Positions 25,903 to 32,560 of a stretch of DNA of 40,675 bases are shown here, piece by piece; within the stretch, counting starts at the first letter, position 1; each line of letters begins with the position of its first letter. The stretch is from Pseudomonadota bacterium (lineage in GTDB: Bacteria > Pseudomonadota > Gammaproteobacteria > Burkholderiales > Burkholderiaceae_F), in the NCBI GenBank assembly GCA_021838715.1, contig JAKCCX010000017.1, positions 1 through 40,675 of the forward strand. Reading direction: 5' to 3'. The notes beneath the pieces are model-generated. The model saw nothing but the letters and a program-made list of their open reading frames with translations. It did not search any database and had not been told where the DNA came from. Position numbers and translations under genes: made by a program.

Positions 25903-25929
25903 ATATCGGCCGGAGTTCGGCGTTCTTTA
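25903..25929 (-). promoter_or_regulatory. Sigma-28-type promoter upstream of flhB
   Basis: On the minus strand TAAAGAAC (25922-25929), 11-base spacer, GCCGATAT (25903-25910). The TAAA core, the spacing and seven of eight -10 bases match the FliA consensus. Transcription would start about 90 bases before flhB. As fliA is the last gene of this unit, this would place fliA partly under its own control. Confidence 0.75.
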
Positions 25930-26029
25930 GGCTTGCGCGCGGTCCGCATTGCGCGCAGAAGCCGGGAATTGCCATCGAATTCCCCGCCAATTTCGGGCCT
26001 CGAATTGCCCCTCCCGCCGCAACCCACCC

Positions 26030-26056
26030 TACAGCTTTGGGATTTGCCGCCGAAAT
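26030..26056 (+). promoter_or_regulatory. Sigma-28-like promoter of the orphan gene at 26119
   Basis: TACAGCTT (26030-26037), 11-base spacer, GCCGAAAT (26049-26056). Each half matches the FliA consensus at six of eight positions with exact spacing. It is 62 bases before the start codon. Weaker than the flgA and flgM promoters. Confidence 0.55.
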
Positions 26057-26118
26057 GATCAGACGGATGGCCCGCATTGCGCGGCCAGATGTTCGGAAAG
26101 CCACAACAGGGACCGATC

Positions 26119-26556
26119 ATGGCAAAAGCAGAACTCATTCGGCAGATGGCGGAAGAAGCGACCCGCCCGCTGCACGACTTCGGGGACGTCCCGATGCTCA
26201 ACCTCGCGCCCAAACCGATCCAGGAAGAGGAATCGGAAGACGCGCACGATCTTTTCGTCTGGTTCGAAAACACCTCGGACCGCCTCCGGGACGGCCAATG
26301 CGGTATGGCCGGCCTGCCGGAATGCCTGATTCCGGTGGCCGCCGGCATGCGCGTGATCGAGCGGCACTACGTCACCGGCCACGCCCACCTGCTGTCCGCG
26401 GCGCGCATCCGCTGCCAGGATCGCCGCAGCGAGCGGATTGCGGCAATCTATACCGCCGCGCTCGCCGTCGGAACGGTCGCATGGGTCGGGTCGGGCCTGC
26501 AATATGAACTTGCCTGGAACGCCTTGTACACGACGGAGGAAATCCTGCCGTCCTGA
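26119..26556 (+). CDS. Unrecognised small protein, possibly of the late flagellar regulon
   Basis: 145 residues from ATG at 26119, six bases after AGGGA; an upstream in-frame start at 26077 lacks a ribosome site. I do not recognise the family. The N-terminal 60 residues are acidic (EEESEDAH at 36-43). The C-terminal half looks helical, with His, Cys and Arg residues (VIERHYVTGHAHLLSAARIR at 79-98) and a mildly hydrophobic stretch (YTAALAVGTVAWVGSGLQY at 111-129) that could be a buried helix rather than a membrane segment. There is no signal peptide. It stands alone on plus between flhB and ycgR, with a sigma-28-like promoter, suggesting a motility-linked role that cannot be specified. Confidence 0.72.
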   Translation: MAKAELIRQMAEEATRPLHDFGDVPMLNLAPKPIQEEESEDAHDLFVWFENTSDRLRDGQCGMAGLPECLIPVAAGMRVIERHYVTGHAHLLSAARIRCQDRRSERIAAIYTAALAVGTVAWVGSGLQYELAWNALYTTEEILPS

Positions 26557-26564
26557 GTCTCTCC

Positions 26565-26586
26565 CCGCTCCCGGACAGGGGAGCGG
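26565..26586. repeat. GC hairpin between convergent orphan gene and ycgR
   Basis: CCGCTCCC (26565-26572), loop of six, GGGAGCGG (26579-26586), followed by GATCCGGGGATGGGGGGG. It lies eight bases after the orphan gene stop. Without a U tract it is at best a weak terminator. It resembles the element at 24585-24609 in both stem and G-rich tail, hinting at a dispersed palindromic repeat. Confidence 0.5.
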
Positions 26587-26680
26587 ATCCGGGGATGGGG
26601 GGGTCCTCAAGACCCGGCTTGCCAGGTCTTGCCTCCATCCCCACCAACCTTCTTCCGGGCGGCCCACCACGGCGCCGCAA

Positions 26681-27448
26681 CTACTCCCGCTTCGTCTCGA
26701 CCGCCACCTTCCGCTGCTCCGCTTCGACCCGGTTCACATAGCGCTGCAACATCATCCGCGCCTGGGGATCGAGTTCGAGGAACTGACAGCCGCAGCGGCG
26801 CCCCCACTCGCCCTCGCCCCCGCCGATGTCATAGACATTCACGACGCGGAACGCCACATTGATCGGGCCGACGCCGGGAAGGTCGAGAAAGCAGTTCCGG
26901 ACGACCCCCCCGGGCGGCAGATCGAACAAGTGGGGATGCACCAGGACCGCGAGCCCCCCCACGCTCAGATTGACCACCCGCACCGACTCGTACCGCGACG
27001 CGCCGTCGGTCTGCGGAATCAGGCAACTCGCCGGCGCGAGCCTGGGGGTGCGGACGCGGAAGAATTCGCGCCGCTGCAGGCGCAGAATCTGTTCCGGCAG
27101 GTCAACCTCGAACGCCGGCTTGCCGTCGAACGCCATCTCGCGCATTCCCGCCGCCGTGAACTGCACCTTGATGTTCTCGAAGAACGCCACAAACACCAGC
27201 TCACGGGCCTGCAACACCCGTTGCCGCGCCTCGTGGCCCGCCGGCATGTCCAGCACCAGCCGGCCGCGGTCCGGATCGGTTTCCAGGATCATCGACACGG
27301 AAAAATCGCCGGCCCGCCCCGGATACACCGTGACCAGCGTGCGATCGCCCGTGATCCGCCGCAGCAGCGACACGATCTCCGGCCGGCCATACAGCGTGTA
27401 CGGTTCGAGCTCCGGGGTGTCGGGCTCCGGGAAGGGGTGCAGTTGCAT
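26681..27448 (-). CDS. ycgR: Flagellar brake protein, PilZ domain, YcgR type
   Basis: 255 residues. The N-terminal YcgR domain (about 15-120) is followed by a PilZ domain (about 122-240). The c-di-GMP binding residues are present: RxxxR as R127-EFF-R131 (in LQRREFFRVR) and NxSxxG as N160, S162, G165 (NLSVGG). YcgR proteins bind c-di-GMP and interact with the motor to slow rotation and bias it, linking motile and sessile states. It stands alone on minus, convergent with the orphan gene and divergent from the glycosyltransferase operon. A sigma-28-like promoter lies about 155 bases upstream, consistent with ycgR being a late gene as in enterics. Confidence 0.93.
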   Translation of the reverse strand: MQLHPFPEPDTPELEPYTLYGRPEIVSLLRRITGDRTLVTVYPGRAGDFSVSMILETDPDRGRLVLDMPAGHEARQRVLQARELVFVAFFENIKVQFTAAGMREMAFDGKPAFEVDLPEQILRLQRREFFRVRTPRLAPASCLIPQTDGASRYESVRVVNLSVGGLAVLVHPHLFDLPPGGVVRNCFLDLPGVGPINVAFRVVNVYDIGGGEGEWGRRCGCQFLELDPQARMMLQRYVNRVEAEQRKVAVETKRE

Positions 27449-27610
27449 GGGGTCGCGGTCTCCCTGCAGACGATGGATGGAATTCCGAAGTAAAGCATAA
27501 AACCCGTCGCGCGAAATGGCGACGGAAACTTGCTTTCCCCGCTATTCGCGCAAATGGGGGGATCGCCCGAAACCGGGCTTCGAGCCCGCGCATTTCCCCA
27601 TATCGGAACC

Positions 27611-27637
27611 ATATCGGCATCGGTACAGTGATCTGTA
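27611..27637 (-). promoter_or_regulatory. Sigma-28-type promoter upstream of ycgR
   Basis: On the minus strand TACAGATC (27630-27637), 11-base spacer, GCCGATAT (27611-27618). The -10 matches seven of eight consensus bases and the -35 five of eight, with exact spacing. The -35 overlaps a small inverted repeat, TACAG-TGAT-CTGTA (27624-27637), which could bind a regulator. The resulting leader before ycgR would be about 155 bases, unusually long. Confidence 0.6.
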
Positions 27638-27658
27638 GGGTCCCCAAACCGCGCCGCC

Positions 27659-29404
27659 ATGCCGATGCCAGGCCACCAATCGTCCCCGAATGTCTCTGCA
27701 ACTCCGCTGTTGGACGCCTTCCGCCCGGATGCGTCCGCGCAGGAGGCTTTTCAACAGGGACTCGCGTTGGCGCAGGAGCTGGACTGGCCGGGCGCGGCCG
27801 CGGCGTTTGATCATGCGGCAGCGCGGAATCCGGACGATCCCACGTGCTGGTTCGCACTGGCGAATGCGCGCTTTCACATGGGTCGATACCACGATTCGAT
27901 CCAGTCATATCTGGCGGGATTGCAGCGCCGGCCGGATTTCGCGCCGGCCCACATCCAACTCGGCAATGCTTTCCAAAGCCTGTCCCTGCACGAGGAAGCC
28001 CGGCAATGCTTCGAAACCGCCCTGGCGTTGGGCGCCGACCGGGCGAAGCTGCTGTCGGCGATGGCCCATCAGGCACAGCAGACTTGCGCCTGGGACTCGT
28101 TTGCGCGGGATTTTTCCGGCCTCCGTGACGCGCTCGCGCGCGGCGCACGGAATGCGGTTCCGTTCCAGGTCGTCACCGCGCCCTCCACCCGGCAGGAGCA
28201 ACGCGCCGCTGCACAGGCCTACTGGGAAGGGCTGTGCCGTGCAATTTCGCCCTTGCCGCCAGCACCTCCTCGCAACCCCGGTGCGCCGATCCGGATCGGA
28301 TATGTCACCAACGACATCTACCGCCATGCCACCGCTCATCTCATCGCCGAGGTGTTCGAGTGCCATGACCGCGACCGATTCGACATTCATCTCTATTCCT
28401 ACGGCCCCGACGATGACTCGGAGATCCGCCGCCGCATCGTCGACTCCGTCGGCCGCGGATTCCGCGATATCCGCCGGATGCCGGATCAGCAGGTTGCAGA
28501 ACGGATCCGTGCCGACGACATCGACGTCCTGCTCGACCTCAAGGGCTACACCTTCGATCCGCGCCCGGGCATCTTCGCCGCGCACCCCGCGCGCATCCAG
28601 GCGAATTATCTGGGATACCCGGGAACGCTTGGATCCCCATGCCACGAGTACATCATCGGCGACGCCGTCGTCACGCCAATCGAGCACGCCGACGGATATT
28701 CCGAGTGCATCGCCCAGTTGCCGGCCTGCTACCAGCCCAATGACCGCAAGCGCCCCGTCGGCGTCCGGCCGAGCCGCAAGGCCTGCGGGCTTCCCGAACA
28801 CGGCTTCGTTTTCTGCTCGTTCAATCGTTGCTACAAGATCACCGACGCGATGTTCGACCGATGGTGTCGACTGCTGCGGGAAGTGGACGGCAGCGTCCTG
28901 TGGCTCTATGAGGCCAACTCCCAGGCGAGGAAGAACCTGTCCGCCGAAGCGCTGCGTCGCGGGGTCTCTCCGGAAAGACTCGTCTGGGCTCCGAACCTGC
29001 CGATGGACGCACACCTCGGACGCCTGCAACTCGCGGACCTGATGCTCGATACCTTCCCCGTCACCGCGCATACGACCGCCAGCGATGCGCTCTGGGCCGG
29101 CCTGCCCCTGATCACGACGCTCGGGGAGTCCTTCGTTTCCCGCGTCGCAGCCAGCACGCTGCGGGCGGCGGGATTGCCGGATCTGGTCGCCCCCGATGTC
29201 GCCTCCTACGAACGCCTCGCCTTCGAACTGGCGACAAATCCGGCCCGTCTGCGCGAAATCCGCGACCGCCTTGGCGCCAATCGGGCGCACTGCGCGCTGT
29301 TCGATACGGATCGCTACGTGCACGACCTGGAAACATTATTCCTGCGCATGATTTCCCGCTGGGATCAGGGCAAGGTGCCATGCCATCTGGAGTCGGAATC
29401 ATGA
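27659..29404 (+). CDS. TPR-containing family 41 (O-GlcNAc transferase-like) glycosyltransferase, copy 1
   Basis: 581 residues. Three TPR-like repeats lie at about 30-60, 62-95 and 96-128. The OGT/SPINDLY-type catalytic region runs from about 210 to 560. Motifs: RIGYVTNDIYRHATAHLIAE with HATAHL at 223-228, ANYLGYPGTLGSP at 315-327, FCSFNRCYKI with K393, and the UDP-binding-type segment LQLADLMLDTFPVTAHTTAS with HTT at 471-473. These correspond to conserved His, Lys and His-Thr-Thr positions of O-GlcNAc transferase. Such enzymes attach a sugar to Ser/Thr of proteins, the TPRs selecting the target. The stop overlaps the next gene's start. No ribosome site stands out before ATG 27659; 27665 is an alternative start. 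Flagellin or another flagellar protein is the likely but unproven substrate. Confidence 0.9.
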   Translation: MPMPGHQSSPNVSATPLLDAFRPDASAQEAFQQGLALAQELDWPGAAAAFDHAAARNPDDPTCWFALANARFHMGRYHDSIQSYLAGLQRRPDFAPAHIQLGNAFQSLSLHEEARQCFETALALGADRAKLLSAMAHQAQQTCAWDSFARDFSGLRDALARGARNAVPFQVVTAPSTRQEQRAAAQAYWEGLCRAISPLPPAPPRNPGAPIRIGYVTNDIYRHATAHLIAEVFECHDRDRFDIHLYSYGPDDDSEIRRRIVDSVGRGFRDIRRMPDQQVAERIRADDIDVLLDLKGYTFDPRPGIFAAHPARIQANYLGYPGTLGSPCHEYIIGDAVVTPIEHADGYSECIAQLPACYQPNDRKRPVGVRPSRKACGLPEHGFVFCSFNRCYKITDAMFDRWCRLLREVDGSVLWLYEANSQARKNLSAEALRRGVSPERLVWAPNLPMDAHLGRLQLADLMLDTFPVTAHTTASDALWAGLPLITTLGESFVSRVAASTLRAAGLPDLVAPDVASYERLAFELATNPARLREIRDRLGANRAHCALFDTDRYVHDLETLFLRMISRWDQGKVPCHLESES

Positions 29405-31344
29405 CCTCGGCAAAACTGCCGTCAGCCTCCATTCCCCGGCCCCGTCAAGCGGAGTTGGATTTCCGGCGTGGCGTCGACGCCGCCAAGCAGGAAAAATGGC
29501 AGCAGGCGATCGACGCGTTCCGTCGCGTCGTCGTGCGTTGCCCTGGGGACATGCACAGCCACCTGCAACTCGCCCGCGCGTACGCAAAGGTCGAAGACTG
29601 GGAGCGGGGAGCGGAGGCGGCGGCGAGGGCGCTTGCCCTGCTGCCCGGGAACTCGCTGATCGAAGCGCTGCTCGCGTTGTGCCTCGCCAGATCGTCCCGC
29701 CACCAGGAACTGATCGAACTCTGCGAACGCATCGACATGGGAGCGATCTCCGATCTGAGCATCCACATCGAATGGGGGATCGCGCTGATCCGCGCCCGAA
29801 GAATGCAGGAATCCGTTCCCGTGTTCCTCAATGTTCTCAACCAGGACCCCCGGAATATCCATGCCTACGCCTGGCTCGGAACCGCATTTCTCCTACTCGA
29901 AATGCCCGAGGAATCGCGGGAGTGCTCCCGCAACGTCCTGGCCATCGCCGGGCCCAACGTGCGAGCGATATCGAGCGTGATCTTCTCGTCTCTGCAGGCG
30001 GCGAACTGGACCACGCTCGAAGAGGACATCTGCGCCCTGCACGCCCAGATCATGGCCGGACTGGGCCAGCCCATCCCGTTTTATGCCCTTACACTGCCGT
30101 GGAACCGCGCGCAACTGCTTGCCGCATCTCGCATCCAGGCCCGGATCTGCTTCGGCGCCATATCCCCGCTACCCAGCCCGGCAACGGAGCCGAACCGCGG
30201 CAGGCGCATCCGAATCGGCTACGTGTCCGGGGACTTTCAGAAACATGCCACCGCGCACCTCGTTGCAGAAATGTTCGAACGCCATGATCAGAACCGCTTC
30301 GAGATCTATGCATACTCGTATGGCATCAACGACGCATCGCCGATGCGGCGGCGCCTCGAAGCTGCGTTCGGCGAGCGATTCTTCGACGCACAGGCGATCC
30401 CGGACAAAACGCTCGCGCACCGGATCCGCGACGACGGCATCGACGTCCTGATCGACCTCAAGGGCTATACCCTCCACTCGCGGAACGAAGTCTTCGGATA
30501 TCGTCCGGCGCCCATCCAGGTGAACTTCCTTGGCTTTCCGGGTTCCCTCGGGACCCCTCTCTACGACTACATCATCGGCGACCCGATCGTCACGCCCCTG
30601 GAACACGCCGACGGATACGACGAGAAGATCGCGCAGATGCCGGACTGCTACCAGCCCAATGATCGCCAGCGCATCGTCGGAGAACGGCGGGACCGCGCCT
30701 TCTATGGGCTTCCGGACGACGCAGTGGTGTTCTGCTCGTTCAACAACAACTACAAGCTCACGCCGGAGGTATTCGACCGCTGGTGCGCGATCCTCCACGG
30801 TGCGCCGCACGCCGTGCTTTGGCTGTATGAGGGAAACCGCCAGGCGCGCCGCAACCTTCTTGCCTACGCGGCGCGACGCGGCGTTTCCTCGGACCGGCTC
30901 CACTGGGCCCCTCCCCTCCCCCTTGCCGATCACCTCGCCCGCGCCCAGGTCGCCGACCTGTTCCTCGACACCGCGCCCGTCAACGCCCACACCACCGCGA
31001 GCGACGCGCTTTGGGCAGGAACCCCGGTGCTGACGGTTCTGGGCGACACCTTCGTTTCCCGCGTCGCCGCGAGCCTGGTGCATGCGGCGGGCCTGCCGGA
31101 ACTGGTCGCCGCCGACCTCGACGAATACGAACGCATCGCGCTGGCACTTGCACACGATCGGGACCGCCTGCGCGCGCTCCGAACCCGCCTCGCCGAACGG
31201 CGCATGACCTGTCCGCTGTTCGACAGCGCGCGAACCACGCGCGCCTTCGAATCGCTGGTCGTGCGGATGGTCGATCGCCATCGGTGCGGACTCGGGCCGG
31301 ACCATCTCCCCGCAGCGTCCGCCCAACGCCCGGAAGCGACCTGA
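29401..31344 (+). CDS. TPR-containing family 41 (O-GlcNAc transferase-like) glycosyltransferase, copy 2
   Basis: 647 residues from ATG at 29401, which overlaps the previous stop (ATGA); a frame start at 29380 is possible but less likely. It is a paralogue of the preceding enzyme. TPR-like repeats at about 20-185 form a longer array than in copy 1. The catalytic region runs from about 268 to 625: RIGYVSGDFQKHATAHLVAE (HATAHL 282-287), VNFLGFPGSLGTP, FCSFNNNYKL with K452, and VADLFLDTAPVNAHTTASDA with HTT at 530-532. Sequence blocks are shared with copy 1 throughout the catalytic part, while the N-terminal parts diverge. This suggests tandem duplication followed by separation of target choice. 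Both sets of key residues are intact. Confidence 0.9.
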   Translation: MTSAKLPSASIPRPRQAELDFRRGVDAAKQEKWQQAIDAFRRVVVRCPGDMHSHLQLARAYAKVEDWERGAEAAARALALLPGNSLIEALLALCLARSSRHQELIELCERIDMGAISDLSIHIEWGIALIRARRMQESVPVFLNVLNQDPRNIHAYAWLGTAFLLLEMPEESRECSRNVLAIAGPNVRAISSVIFSSLQAANWTTLEEDICALHAQIMAGLGQPIPFYALTLPWNRAQLLAASRIQARICFGAISPLPSPATEPNRGRRIRIGYVSGDFQKHATAHLVAEMFERHDQNRFEIYAYSYGINDASPMRRRLEAAFGERFFDAQAIPDKTLAHRIRDDGIDVLIDLKGYTLHSRNEVFGYRPAPIQVNFLGFPGSLGTPLYDYIIGDPIVTPLEHADGYDEKIAQMPDCYQPNDRQRIVGERRDRAFYGLPDDAVVFCSFNNNYKLTPEVFDRWCAILHGAPHAVLWLYEGNRQARRNLLAYAARRGVSSDRLHWAPPLPLADHLARAQVADLFLDTAPVNAHTTASDALWAGTPVLTVLGDTFVSRVAASLVHAAGLPELVAADLDEYERIALALAHDRDRLRALRTRLAERRMTCPLFDSARTTRAFESLVVRMVDRHRCGLGPDHLPAASAQRPEAT

Positions 31345-31363
31345 TTCTGCGCCGCGTGACGCC

Positions 31364-32458
31364 ATGATTGCCGCCGCCATCATCGCCAAGGATGAGTCGC
31401 GTTCGATCGAACGCTGCCTTCGCAGCATCGCGCCGCATGTCGACGAGATCGTCGTCGTGGATACCGGATCGACCGATGAGACGGCGGCGATTGCCGCCGC
31501 CTGCGGGGCGCGCGTCGAACACTTCGACTGGTGCGACGACTTCGCGGCGGCCCGCAACTTCACCCTGGAGCGCGTGCGATCGCCCTGGCGCCTGATCCTG
31601 GATGCCGATGAGTGGCTCATACACGGCGGGGAGACACTGCGCGCCTTGGGATCCGCAGGCGATACGCCTCGGTTCGTCGGGCTCGCCGAACTGCGCAACG
31701 AATTCGACGACTCCGGTTCCCACTCCGGCTCCGTCTCCATCCTGCGTTCATGGATTCCCCGCGTCCTGCCGAGCTCGGTTCGCTATCAGGGGCGCGTTCA
31801 CGAACAACCCGTCCATCAGTTGCCGATCACCAGGCTCGATATCGCGATCGGCCATGACGGCTACCGCAAGGCGCAACAGGAAAAGAAAGGCGACCGCAAC
31901 GAGCGCCTCCTGCAGGCGGAACTTTCCCGGCTACCGGACGACCCCTACCTGCACTACCAGATGGGCAAGGAACGGGAAGCGCGGGAAGGCTATCCCGAGG
32001 CCTGCGCCTGCTACCAAACGGCGCGAGAGCGGGTCGGCTGGCCGCCCGACGACGCGGCCCTGGCGGCGGCCATGCAACACCGCCACCCCTGGCTGCATGC
32101 GATGACCATCCGCCATCTTTACAGTCTACGGAAAGCCGGCCGCGTCGCCGATGCGCTGCGGCGTGCCGAGACCGATGCGCGATTTTGGGGTCGCTCTCCG
32201 GACTTCCATTTCGCGCTGGGCGACCTGCTGCTGGATTTCGCCCTCCAATCGCCGCACCGTGCGGCGGACCTCCTGCCGCGCATTGAAGCCCACTGGAAGC
32301 GGTGCCTCGAGATCGGCGAAACCCCGACGCTGGACGGATCCGTGGCGGGACGCGGAAGCCACCTTGCCGCGCACAACCTCGCGGTCTTCTTCCAGTCGCT
32401 CGGCGACACCAAAACGGCGGAGACATACCGCGGACTTTCCCGCCGGAATAGTGATTGA
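31364..32458 (+). CDS. Family 2 glycosyltransferase with C-terminal helical (TPR-like) part
   Basis: 364 residues. The GT-A fold domain at about 1-200 starts MIAAAIIAKDESRSIERCLR, followed by DEIVVVDTGSTDET; the metal/nucleotide-sugar motif is DADEW (80-84). Around 135-150 an RVHEQP-type segment (YQGRVHEQPVHQL) is typical of this subgroup, which includes SunS-like enzymes and TPR-linked glycosyltransferases. The C-terminal 160 residues are helical and TPR-like (LHYQMGKEREAREGYPEACA). It lies 19 bases after copy 2 of the family 41 enzymes and is probably in the same operon. It may extend the sugar placed by them or act on another acceptor; the sugar donor is unknown. Confidence 0.88.
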   Translation: MIAAAIIAKDESRSIERCLRSIAPHVDEIVVVDTGSTDETAAIAAACGARVEHFDWCDDFAAARNFTLERVRSPWRLILDADEWLIHGGETLRALGSAGDTPRFVGLAELRNEFDDSGSHSGSVSILRSWIPRVLPSSVRYQGRVHEQPVHQLPITRLDIAIGHDGYRKAQQEKKGDRNERLLQAELSRLPDDPYLHYQMGKEREAREGYPEACACYQTARERVGWPPDDAALAAAMQHRHPWLHAMTIRHLYSLRKAGRVADALRRAETDARFWGRSPDFHFALGDLLLDFALQSPHRAADLLPRIEAHWKRCLEIGETPTLDGSVAGRGSHLAAHNLAVFFQSLGDTKTAETYRGLSRRNSD

Positions 32459-32560
32459 CCCTTCGACAGGACCGCGAGACCGGCTTATCCCGCCAGGGCA
32501 GGCGCGAATGCCTTTCGTCGAATGGCCGTCAACCTTTCCGCCAAAGATCAACGATCGGCA

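Noticed and set aside
26119-26556. Similarity of the orphan protein to the N-terminal part of MobH/TraI_2 relaxases
   Set aside because: Only a loose resemblance of hydrophobic pattern; no conserved catalytic histidine cluster or mobile-element context.
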